In this document: positions 22,779 through 33,400 of the stretch, one piece after another | How the letters are laid out: each line of letters begins with the position of its first letter | How positions within the stretch are numbered: position 1 is the first letter of the stretch | Assembly: GCA_947646735.1 (NCBI GenBank) | Contig: CANTFK010000298.1 | Span: forward strand, 1-64,000 | Direction: 5' to 3' | DNA: 64,000 nucleotides | From: Peronospora farinosa | Lineage: Eukaryota > Oomycota > Peronosporomycetes > Peronosporales > Peronosporaceae | Program-made: the position numbers and the translations under genes | The notes under the pieces: model-generated | Databases searched by the model: none | Seen by the model: only the letters and a program-made list of their open reading frames with translations | What the model was told of the DNA's origin: nothing

Positions 22779-25055
22779 ATGTCGAAGCGCAGATTGGCCG
22801 AAGAGGCTGCGGATGAGCGTCATGTCATGCGTATTATGCCACTAGGAGCTGGTAATGAAGTAGGTCGCTCCTGTATTGTTCTCAAATTCAAGGGAAAGAC
22901 TATTATGCTGGATTGTGGTGTACATCCAGGCTACTCGGGACACGGAAGTTTGCCGTTCTTTGATGGTGTTGAGGCAGAAGAGATTGACTTGTTGCTCATC
23001 ACACACTTTCATATCGATCACGTAGCAGCACTACCACATTTTACAGAAAAGACGAATTTTAAAGGCCGCGTATTCATGACGCACCCGACTAAGGCCGTCA
23101 TGCAGATGATGCTGCGGGATTTCTTACGTGTATCCAACATCTCGGTAGATGATCAGATTTACGATGACAAGGACTTGAATAACTGTGTTTCTAAGGTGGA
23201 AATTATTGATTTTCATCAAGAAATGATGCATAATGGGATCAAGTTTACGCCCTATAATGCTGGTCACGTACTAGGTGCATGTATGTATCTGATTGAGATT
23301 GGTGGTGTTAAAGTGTTGTACACGGGAGATTATTCACTCGAGAACGATCGTCATCTCATGGCAGCTGAACTACCAGCTTGTTCACCAGATGTGCTCATTG
23401 TAGAGTCAACTTATGGTGTGCAAGTACATCAGTCGGTGGTGGAACGTGAGGGACGCTTTACGGGACAAGTTGAAGCTGTTGTGCGTCGCGGTGGACGCTG
23501 TTTGATTCCTGTGTTTGCTCTTGGACGTACACAGGAACTTCTGCTGATTTTGGATGAACATTGGCGCTCACATCCAGATCTGCAGGATATTCCGATTTAT
23601 TTTGCGTCCAAACTTGCTGCCAAGGCGTTGCGTGTGTACCAGACGTACATTAATATGATGAATGATCGTATCCGCAAACAGATTGCTATCTCCAATCCGT
23701 TCCAGTTCGACCATATCTCGAATCTGAAGAGTATGGACGACTTTGATGACTCTGGTCCGTGTGTGGTGATGGCTAGTCCTGGTATGCTGCAAAGCGGTGT
23801 CTCGCGACAACTCTTCGAGCGGTGGTGCTCGGACAAGCGCAATGCTTGTTTGATTCCTGGTTATGTGGTCGAAGGCACGCTAGCAAAGAAGATTCTTTCC
23901 GAGCCGACGGAGATCGCAGCATTAGATGGACGCATCATCCCTATGAACTGCACTGTGGAGTACATATCATTCTCGGCGCATGCAGACTTTGTGGGCACGA
24001 GCGGCTTTGTGGAGAAGCTTACTCCACCGAATATTGTGCTGGTTCACGGTGAAAAGAACGAGATGATGCGTTTAAAGTCGGCTTTGAACAAGAAGTTCAA
24101 TGATCCTAAAATCTACCACCCGACCATATTCACGCCAGCCAATATGCAGGAGATTGTGCTAGAGTTCAAAGGTGAGAAAATTGCCAAGGCTATTGGAAGC
24201 TTGGCAAGTGATCAGCCAAAGAATGGCAATGTGATTTCTGGTCTCCTGGTGGAGGTCGACTCTCAGACGCATTTGATGAACAAGGAAGACCTCTCGACAT
24301 ACACGAAACTCATTTGTGGCAGCATTACGCAGAAGCAGCACGTGCCGTTCGAGTATAATTCGTTTGACGTGCTGATCACCTTCATTCGTCAAATGTATGA
24401 GGACGTCGTGCATGTGGAGAATGAAAACCGTGTCGTGGTGTGCAAGCAGGTGGTCGTGACGCGATGCACTGTCGCTAAGGGCGCCACTGAGAAACTTGCT
24501 GTGGAATGGACTTCTGCGCCGACTGCCGACATGATTGCAGATTCAGTGATTGCGCTCGCTATGCATGCGCAGGCAAGCCCAGCTAGTTTTAAGCTAAGTG
24601 GCCAGCCTACAGCTGCGTGCCCTCACGATCATTCAAAGAAGAGCGATGATTGTAATGAAGTTGTGAATGGCAAGGATGTTTGCGTGGAAACTGAAAAAGA
24701 GGAAGTCTCTCTTATGGAGAACAAGGATAGCAGTGATGACCCTGTGCCGGAGGAGCCTTTTGTTGAAAAGAAGGAGACTGAGACAGAACTGGAGAAGGCT
24801 GCGGAGGAGTTAGGCGAAGCTGACCAAGATGCGTTGAACTTGCTGATTGTGTTCCGTCTTCTGAAGGATCAATACGGCGATGTTGATTTGGACTTTGAGA
24901 CGAACAAGATCCATGTTCGAACACCGAGTGGCGTCGATGCCGTTGTTGACCACTCCTCGCAGGAAGTCGAGTGCAAGGACGTAGCTTTCAAGCTGAAGTT
25001 GCAGTCGACGGTTCGACGTATTGAAGGTGCACTCAAGCCTATTGCAACATCGTAA
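22779..25055 (+). CDS. CPSF3: Cleavage and polyadenylation specificity factor 73 kDa subunit (pre-mRNA 3' endonuclease)
   Basis: 758 aa, single exon. CPSF73 is the zinc-dependent endonuclease that cuts pre-mRNA before polyadenylation. The metallo-beta-lactamase signature HFHIDH is at residues 76-81, preceded by MPLGAGNEVGRSC and LDCGVHPG. Further ligands follow in NAGHVLGACMYLIE and YTGDYSLENDRHLM. The beta-CASP domain is present (SPGMLQSGVSRQLFERWCSD), and the lactamase fold closes with VEYISFSAHAD and VLVHGEKNEM. The C-terminal CPSF73-100 domain follows, with an acidic insert of about residues 610-680 that is low-complexity. All catalytic residues expected for an active enzyme are visible. 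Confidence 0.96.
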   Translation: MSKRRLAEEAADERHVMRIMPLGAGNEVGRSCIVLKFKGKTIMLDCGVHPGYSGHGSLPFFDGVEAEEIDLLLITHFHIDHVAALPHFTEKTNFKGRVFMTHPTKAVMQMMLRDFLRVSNISVDDQIYDDKDLNNCVSKVEIIDFHQEMMHNGIKFTPYNAGHVLGACMYLIEIGGVKVLYTGDYSLENDRHLMAAELPACSPDVLIVESTYGVQVHQSVVEREGRFTGQVEAVVRRGGRCLIPVFALGRTQELLLILDEHWRSHPDLQDIPIYFASKLAAKALRVYQTYINMMNDRIRKQIAISNPFQFDHISNLKSMDDFDDSGPCVVMASPGMLQSGVSRQLFERWCSDKRNACLIPGYVVEGTLAKKILSEPTEIAALDGRIIPMNCTVEYISFSAHADFVGTSGFVEKLTPPNIVLVHGEKNEMMRLKSALNKKFNDPKIYHPTIFTPANMQEIVLEFKGEKIAKAIGSLASDQPKNGNVISGLLVEVDSQTHLMNKEDLSTYTKLICGSITQKQHVPFEYNSFDVLITFIRQMYEDVVHVENENRVVVCKQVVVTRCTVAKGATEKLAVEWTSAPTADMIADSVIALAMHAQASPASFKLSGQPTAACPHDHSKKSDDCNEVVNGKDVCVETEKEEVSLMENKDSSDDPVPEEPFVEKKETETELEKAAEELGEADQDALNLLIVFRLLKDQYGDVDLDFETNKIHVRTPSGVDAVVDHSSQEVECKDVAFKLKLQSTVRRIEGALKPIATS

Positions 25056-25211
25056 GCAGCCTTTCAAGCAGCTCTGTTTCATCATTGAGGTTAGCTCACT
25101 TGTCTATATAGTTGTCGTCTTCGACTTCACTAATATTCACTACGCTTCTCCTTGAGGTCTTCTGCAACATATCGCTGTTCTACATTATTCGTTTGGCCTC
25201 CAAGGTCATCG

Positions 25212-26483
25212 TTAAATCTTCCTTATAGATTCAGCTTCGTCGTTGGCCTCTTCCTTCTTGGCCAGCAATCGCTCCCTTGCAGCTTGCACCTCGTCCATGT
25301 TCAGCTCCGTGCCATCGTTTGCAATGACAGGTTCTGTAAGCGCTCGACGAAAGTACGTCGATCCGCGTCCATACGAGTCGTTTTTCTTGCGAATCTCCAT
25401 CTCTTTGTCGGTTGAAATGAGCAGCTTCTCGCATTCCTTGCCCGGTTTCACCTGTCGCTTCGGAAGCAAAATTTCGTTAGGAAAGTTTTGCGTCTTGGGG
25501 TCGTAGCCGAATCCACGCAGCGGCAGGTTCGCCGTCTTCAAAATATATTGGAACTGCTCCTCCGAATAATGACGAAATGAACCTCCGATCTTACCACTAC
25601 GAGGTTTGTACGGTCCAGCCTTTTCACCGCTGGTCGACATGGCGTCATGAATACGTCTTTCCCATTCCGTGCCTTCCAGTGTCGTCAAGTCTGTCAGGAA
25701 CAAGAAAACACGACGCAGCGTTTCTTCACGATGCATGATAAGGTCTTCGTATCGGACAATAATGATAGGAATATCCACCTTGGTCGTCCAGTACCGATGA
25801 AACTTCATCCAGACGTCGATCTCATTGCGGAGCAGACCGTCCCAGCGGTTGGCAAAGCGTTTGTACTGTGACTCGTGCAAGCTCTTGTTGTGCGTATTGG
25901 TGAGTGTCATGTTAAAGTACGAATCAATGGCATCCCAGGGGTTGCGCACCACAAGGATGGCCTTTGACGCGGGAAACTCCTTATAGCCAACGCGTTCCGG
26001 GAAGTGCGTCTTGACGAACCAAACCAATTCATTCACGACACCTTCACCCTTCATGCCGTATTTCTGTAGCTCCTTGCTAAGAGATCGATCTGGCCGAGTG
26101 TCACAGCCCGTATAGACACCCGTGACCTTCTCTAACAGACCACGCATGAGCGAGTTGCCACAGCGAGGGTAGCTCACGATGGCTACGCGCTCGCCGTCAC
26201 GCTCTCCAGGTTGTAGCCAGCGCATCTTGTCACTGTCGTCCATAGCGTCGACTCCAGTGATTGTCTTGAGCGTAGAATTGATGCGTTTAAGAGCTTTTCT
26301 TGCGAGGATTACGAAAGGATTCCACGTCAAATGGAGCTCAAGACTGGAGAAGACAAGACAATTGAATGGCAGTTAGTTATAGCAGACATAGACGGGGAAT
26401 AAGAGAAGGATGGATGGTGTGGTCTGTCTTACAATACGCGAGGGATGAAAAGGAGCAGGTTCAAATACAAGCGTATCAGCCAT
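25212..26483 (-). CDS. PAPS-dependent sulfotransferase-like protein
   Basis: The main exon, 26336-25212, encodes a sulfotransferase fold: a 5'-phosphosulfate loop SYPRCGNSLMR, a strand VWFVKTHFPE, and the 3'-phosphate motif VRNPWDAIDSYF. A large C-terminal extension is rich in Lys and Glu. The open frame starts with a non-ATG codon, so a 5' exon is required. The best candidate is 26483-26433 (MADTLVFEPAPFHPSRI, donor GTAAGA), joined across an intron with branch-like CTAAC and a strong pyrimidine tract. The exact acceptor is uncertain: CAG at 26344 does not keep frame with that exon, while GAG at 26337 does. Substrate unknown. The 3' end is convergent with CPSF73, 156 nt away. Confidence 0.75.
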
Positions 26484-27769
26484 ACGCTCGTCTCTACAAG
26501 GGTCATCTATAGAATATAGTAAGGAAAAGACACTTATGATCGTCTTTTGTGTATACCGGTATATACTGAAAGTGATTGGGTTAAAGAAAAAGCAGTTTAT
26601 GCAGTTTAAGCGGACCATCGTCCACTATGGTCCACCATCAAGACATAGAGGACGCAAGTCAAATTAATTTCCTACACTAATTACGCCCCTCTCGTATTAC
26701 AAAACAGGTATGTCGTTCAAGTAAAGCAGGGACACCAACTCTTCAGTGGCTGCAAATTACATCCTGATCATTATTATCAGCTCTGCCGCCGGTGTTCATG
26801 GCTTAAAATGACATCCTGTAGCTAATTTGGCGCATCTCAGTTGATCAAAACGGTTTATCTCCTTCAGACGGGCGTGTTGACATAAACGTATGTGTTGTAG
26901 CTTCTCAAGAAAAGTACTGGCGAAGAATCGCAGGCAGTGGCGACGACAGCACAATCAGTGGTTATTGGAATGAACTAGCTAGCAGCTTACCAAGAAAGCG
27001 GCAATACTCAGACTACCTGTGCAGCGAAATGCGACTGTAAATGCATCGTTTCTCTTTGGGTATCGCTGCCGTTGTTATGATGCAACCTCACAAGCGGCTT
27101 ATTCTGAGCAATTGTGTATTTGCTCGAAGGCTGCATAAATTGCAAGGCAAATATTGTCAGCGCGTTTTTTTGTCAGAGTAGCACGTGTTCTAACAGCAAG
27201 AAATGCGATTTGCATGCAAGTGTCTCGAGTTGCGAGACATGTACGATTTGCAGACCAGATGATTCGACAGCTTTTATTATCCATCATGGTGGGCTTTCCT
27301 CAAGCAAAGAGCTTGGGTAAAGCTTGGAGACCATTGGTTTTTACGCAGTGCTCCAGGGCTGCTAGAATGGTCGTAGACAGAAGGATTGAATATTACTAAC
27401 TTGTCCTCTCTGTTATTGCCTTAGTTGATAACTTCTCTAAACTGTTAAATGATTTGGCATAAACCCACATAGTATGACTGGTCTAAAGTAATACTGATTA
27501 TAATTAATAACTTGTCTTAGCTGATAAACTTCTCTGATTTCAAGAGTATTTCTTTAGGCAAGTTCTTCTGTACTACATTTGCAAATGTCCAAAAAAGCCG
27601 CAGCACAACATGCAGCACAATGGGTACATTGATACATTGACGTGCACTTCGTGTATGATGCGCTAATCCAGACCAGAATTCGAATAATAGACAGACACCA
27701 AGTAAAGTCACAATTGCATCTACTTTGGTCATAAGTTTTTACTTTCCCACCTGCTTAAAGTTAAAAAAA
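26484..27769. other. Intergenic flank of the effector gene
   Basis: AT-rich, with one open frame lacking an ATG at 26822-27040 (+) that looks coding (see findings). Other frames such as 27114-27320 and 27154-27399 overlap each other and have no recognised domain. The region widens the gap around the RXLR gene. Confidence 0.4.
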
Positions 27770-28699
27770 ATGTCTGTCAAGTCCAATGGAGTCCAGTTTT
27801 CCTACACGAAGGCACTGATTTTAGTCGCGCTGGTGGCATCGTCGGCTACTAGTGTGATCACCACAGGATCACCTGAAAATGCCATACACGGCTTGCAAGC
27901 TCTAAATAGGCAGAATGTCGGTCATACTGAGGTCTCAATCAAGCGTTACTTGAGATCGAACGCAGAAATGACCTCAAGTGATCCTACCAGAAATCCTGAA
28001 GAGAGGGTAGGCTTCACGTCAAGCTTCACATCAAGCCTTTCCTCTCTCAATGCCAGAATGAAGACAAGTCTGTCAACGGTCATCGAGAAACTGCAACGGT
28101 GGTGGTGGAGCCTGTGGCGGAAATCCCCGAACTATATATTTACTCGTTTGGGGCTTGGCTTTACAGAAGCCAAACTTTTCGAAAATCCAGCCTTTTTCAA
28201 GTGGTTTGCTTTTTTGGAGTCAAGATACCCGAACTCTGCAACTGAGGAGATGTTCAAGGTCTTGGCAGGTCATTATAAGGACAAGGCTGTTCTTATGAAA
28301 GTTCTAGTTGCAGGAACGACTTTGGAACGTACGAAAGAGATCGCTGATAAACTGCTTGAAATCCAGTTCAAGAAGTGGAGGGAGAACCCTAGGACATCTG
28401 TGAATGAGGTTTTGACGTTTTTGAAACTCGCCGAGACAGGAGACGAACTATTCGAGAGCCCAGTGTTGGACAAATGGGTCGCTCTCGTCAAGAATATATT
28501 TAAAGACGAGAAAATAACACATGAGATCGTGTATGTGAACTTGGCAGCGGAGTACGGGGATGACGAGGCTTTTGCGAAGGCTCTTGCCAAAGGAATCGCC
28601 GCCAACAATCCCCTCGCTGAAAAACTGGAAGCCATTCGACTAAGTCATCAGGAAACGAATAATCCAAAAACAACCTTTACGTTTCTGGGCGACAAATAG
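27770..28699 (+). CDS. Secreted RXLR-dEER effector with WY/LWY-type repeats
   Basis: 309 aa, single exon. Residues 1 to about 30 form a signal peptide with a hydrophobic core (ALILVALVASSATSVI). RYLR is at 59-62 and EER at 77-79, the spacing typical of the RXLR-dEER class that oomycetes deliver into host cells. The C-terminal half contains two WY/LWY-like helical units: LFENPAFFKWFAFL with AGHYKDKAVLMKVL, and LFESPVLDKWVALV with AAEYGDDEAFAKAL. They are separated by a linker of the KLLEIQFKKWRENP type. A Trp-rich stretch (RWWWSLWRK) precedes the first unit. The ATG at 27770 is preferred because it directly precedes the signal peptide; the in-frame extension upstream starts at a non-ATG codon. 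The host target is unknown. Confidence 0.93.
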   Translation: MSVKSNGVQFSYTKALILVALVASSATSVITTGSPENAIHGLQALNRQNVGHTEVSIKRYLRSNAEMTSSDPTRNPEERVGFTSSFTSSLSSLNARMKTSLSTVIEKLQRWWWSLWRKSPNYIFTRLGLGFTEAKLFENPAFFKWFAFLESRYPNSATEEMFKVLAGHYKDKAVLMKVLVAGTTLERTKEIADKLLEIQFKKWRENPRTSVNEVLTFLKLAETGDELFESPVLDKWVALVKNIFKDEKITHEIVYVNLAAEYGDDEAFAKALAKGIAANNPLAEKLEAIRLSHQETNNPKTTFTFLGDK

Positions 28700-30468
28700 A
28701 CGAAGACTTTGAAGCTGAGGATTTCTTGGAATGTCAAGAAATATCAATTTATCTTCAAGTTAAGGCTTTGCGGTACTAGTACGCAATTTTGTAGAGCTTA
28801 CATATCATCTAATGGAGACTTGTCCGCTGTCATATTGAGCTGGGTTATACAGACAGTCCTCTCTACAAAAAATAAAAAGACATTCATCAGCATACACAAC
28901 TCAATTGCATCTACAGCAGACATCATGTAAAGTACACGCGGCTTTTGTCAGCCTTGCCAACAGCTTTCCAAAATGGTTTAATCCAAATTTCTTTGGACAT
29001 CGCTCGGGAGCCACCTGGTATTTGTACATACGTTAGTGTATTCTTAGCTCTGTCCTTTGACGTGATCTCCGTGGAGCCCATGACATTCATGTGGTGTACG
29101 TCTGCGATTGAGGAAATGAGCGACCATCCGCTTGCCCTAATGCGATTTGCATATTGTCATCACCTTTTGGTTTGGCGTGGGCATGACGGTTGTCTAGCGC
29201 TTTGTGTTCGCCAGTGCGACCTTGTTGAAGTAAACGCACCACAAACTCCCACTCATTTATCAACCGCAGATAATGCGCCATGTTCTTATAGGCCCTTGCC
29301 TACCTTGCCCGACGCGTTCGCCTTCGACTTCCCCCAGATCATGCATGACATGTACTAGAGGTGTACGCTCTAAACAGATCCAGAGCGCTTGTTGCTATCG
29401 CAAACCTTTTGAGGGCATTTCGCTTAACGATCATTGGGAAACCACAACTATCAGTGGAATCCTGAAGAGATTCTCTGTCGCTGACAACCAGCAAAGAATC
29501 CGGCAAGTGATGGTAGGTAAAATCGACATACAAATGTAAGTGGTATTTCTTAAACTGCCAAGTGTAAGTCGCAGTCACTACGTTTATTGGAATAAGTTCC
29601 AGTCAACTTTCTTGCATTCGCGTAGTCTCATTGCACCAATCAACCATATGATCATGAAGGACGCGATGCTCAGATAGTAAGATTCGAGTAGTAGGTGACG
29701 CCGTTCGATACGCACACAGATGCAAATCTCGTTGACCTCATGCTGGAAAAACACTGCGCTTTTACTGAGGCCAAGGGATATAAGCTGCATCAGCAGTTGC
29801 TCTGGGATTCGTTTGGTTTCATAATTTCACGTAACCCTTCAAGGAATTTATCAAATGAACTTAGTAAAGCACTTTTGGTGTGCCGAAATTCCGACGATAA
29901 TGGCAAGCAGCTGCCACCGTTGAGAATAGCTGCATATGCACTCTTGCATGACAATGAATGTAAGCTTTGTATGATCGTAGCGTGATTGTATATGATACCA
30001 ATGATACATGCGCAGATTCAGCCGTGACAGTGTGGCACTTTTCCTAAGTAATTGGGCTTCAACTGTTCGTCCAAAACAGCTTCATCGCTATCGCCCAACT
30101 CCAATCAAATTTTCTCTGAACGGATTGCCGCATGATGGATTCTATAGGTAAGAGGAAGGGTTCTTGATCCTAGATTACTATCAGTCAATCTTTCATAAAT
30201 GGCGCGTAATAGATTGCAATCCATGAGTGTGCAGCATGCTAGAATTGTGTGCTGTTTCTGGTATAAGTTTTGCATAACGACGAGGATTCCGGGTCTCAAC
30301 TTTTGCAGTTTTTTTGATTGAGGTTTTGAGAACAATTGCAATGCCAGTCGCAACGCGTCTGTATACCGCAAGTACATGTTAACATGCATCACTCCGATGT
30401 CATTATTTAATTTGCACTGCAATAGACAGATGAATCGGGCGTACCAAACCTCGTTAAAGTTGAAAGCG
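28700..30468. other. Gene-poor region between effector and ABCG transporter
   Basis: About 1.8 kb without a supported gene. Open frames at 28945-29358 (+), 29087-29281 (-) and 29695-29985 (+) have no recognisable family. The last has coding-like composition. No tandem repeat or RNA gene was seen. Confidence 0.4.
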
Positions 30469-33400
30469 ATGGAGGACGAGGTTCCCCGCATGGGTCCAGA
30501 ATCCCTGACCTCGGCCAAAGCCATGATGGCGCACGGCCCCAACGCGCTGTACAGATATGTGGCTGCCAAGATTGAAGCATCAATGGGACGACACCTGCCG
30601 CAGATGGAGGTGCGATATCACAATTTGAGCGTCACTGCGAAGGTGACAATATCTGGTCAAGTGACGGCCGAATCGGAGCTACCCACGGTGCTGAACACTA
30701 TCAAACGCAGCTTGGCCAATTTCACGTGGAACAAGCGCGAGGAGAATAAAGCAATCATCAAAAACGTCAGTGGCGTGTTCAAACCAGGTACTATCACACT
30801 GCTGCTGGGGCAACCGGGATCCGGCAAGACGTCGCTTATGCGCGTGCTTGCTGGGCAGTTCTCGAAGAGCAGCCGTGTCGAGATCGAGGGTGACGTGACG
30901 TACAACGGTGTGCCGCGAGAGAGGATCACGAAACTGCTTCCTCAGTTTTCAGCCTATGTAGCACAATTTGATAGACATTTTCCCAAGCTCAGTGTCCGCG
31001 AGACACTGGAGTTTGCGTACGCAGTTTGCGGTGGTGACATGCCAAAGCACATAGAGGGGATGCTGGGTCATGGCACTCTGGAGCAGAATGCTGAGGCGCT
31101 TGAGACGGCGCGTAAGTACTTCGAAAATTTCCCGGATTTGGTCATCGAGCAGCTGGGACTGCATTTCTGCCAAGACACTATCATCGGCAGTGGCATGCTT
31201 CGTGGGGTGTCTGGAGGTGAACGGAGGCGAGTGACAACAGGTGAGATGGAATTCGGTATGAAGTACGTGACACTGATGGACGAGATCAGCACGGGTCTGG
31301 ACAGTGCTGCAACATTCGACATTATCACGACGCAGCGTAGTATCGCCAAGTATCTACACAAGACGGTTGTAATCGCACTGCTACAACCTGCGCCTGAAGT
31401 TTTCAACCTGTTTGACAATGTCATGGTGTTGAACCAAGGTGAAATTATCTACCATGGTCCTCGAGACCAGGCTGTGCCTTACTTCGAGAGGCTGGGCTTC
31501 CAATGTCCGGCTCGTCGCGACAGTGCTGATTTTCTGCTGGATCTGGGCACGAACATGCAGAAGAAATACGAGGGAGAACTACCTGTGGGTATGGAAAAGC
31601 ACCCTCGTCTTGCCAGCGATTTCTCAGAGTATTGGCGTCAATCTCCCTTGTATGCCGAACTAATCAGTACAATCGACGCTCCGCATGACTCTGAACGTTT
31701 GAAGGATGTTGAAGCGTGCATTAAAGTCATGCCGGAATTCCATCAGAGCTTCTGGGAAAGCACCAAGACCGTGACTGCAAGACAATGGAAACTCACAAAA
31801 CGCAACAAGTCTTTCATTTACGCGAGGGCGTTAATGGTCGTAGTCATGGGGCTGGTCTACGGAACCTCCTTTTACCAAATAGACCCGACGGACGCGCAGA
31901 TGAGCGTAGGACTCCTATTTCAGGCGACAATCTTCATGAGTTTGGGTCAGACAGCGCAAGTTCCGACGTTTTATGAGGCGCGTGAGGTTTTCTACAAGCA
32001 GCGCTCGGCCAATTTATACCGCTCAGCGTCGTTTGCTATCGCAAACTCGTTGGCATTGATCCCACAAGCAATTGGGGAAAGTATCGTGTTCGGTCCGCTG
32101 GTGTACTGGATGGCTGGACTCGTTCCACTAGTGGAGCACTTTGTCGTCTTCTTGATCATTCTAGCGCAGATAAATCTTGTGTATGCCGCTTGGTTCTTCT
32201 GCTTGACAGCCCTTTGCCCAAGTTTCGGTATCGCCAAGCCCATGTCAACGTTCACTATTGTTATCTTCAATCTCTTTGGAGGCTTTGTGATGGCAAAGAA
32301 CGTGATACCCGACTGGTTAATTTGGATTTACTACCTGGTTCCGGTTTCCTGGTCTCTTCGCGCTCTGTGTGTGAACCAGTATCGATCAAAGACGTTTGAT
32401 GTATGTGTGTACGACGATGTGGACTACTGCTCTGAATTCGGTTTGACCATGGGCGAGTACTTCTTGAAGCAGTATGCAGTGCCATCAGACCACGCTTGGG
32501 TGTGGACTGGAATTGTTTACATGTTTGGTCTCTACATTTTCCTCATGGCTGTAGGAGCCTCTGTGTTAGAATACAAACGCTACGATGACCCAAGGAATGC
32601 TTCTCGTAAGCTGAACGATGAACATGCTGAAGAAGCGGCCATAGAGACGAGTGACTACATTCTGGCAACAACACCCAAATGTTCTGGCACTTCATCAGGA
32701 TCCGGTTTGTCAGCGCGTAAATGTGGGCTTGATGCCCCCATGCACGAAAAAATGTTCACACCTGTGACCATTGCCTTCCAGGATTTGAGGTACTCCGTTC
32801 CGAAGCCTGGCAGCCCCGACGAATCACTTGAGCTTCTCAGGGGTATCAGTGGTTTTGCTGAACCTGGTTCATTGACGGCGCTAATGGGTTCTTCAGGTGC
32901 AGGCAAGACGACACTGATGGACGTGATTGCTGGTCGTAAGACCGGTGGAACCATTACAGGAAAAATTCTGCTTAACGGGTTCAAAGCGAGCGACTTGGCT
33001 ATCCGTCGGTGCACAGGCTACTGCGAGCAGATGGACGTTCACTCGGATGCATCGACATTTCGAGAATCTTTGACTTTCAGCGCCTTCCTTCGTCAGGACA
33101 GCAGTATCCCTGACAACAGGAAGTACAACACGGTAAATGAGTGCTTGGACTTACTTGACATGCACGCGATTGCAGACAAGATTGTTCGTGGTTGCTCGCA
33201 GGAGCAAGCGAAGCGTTTGACGATTGGGGTGGAATTAGCTGCTCAGCCGAGTATCTTGTTTTTGGACGAGCCGACAAGTGGCTTAGACGCTCACTCGGCA
33301 AAGTTGATCATGGATGGGATTCGAAAGGTGGCTGACAGTGGGCGTACAATTTTGTGCACGATTCATCAGCCTTCGTCAGACGTGTTCTTCCTATTTGACC

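Noticed and set aside
28945..29358. A 137-codon plus-strand ORF downstream of the effector
   Set aside because: Cys-rich, without domain or signal peptide, and overlapping an equally plausible minus-strand frame; probably chance.
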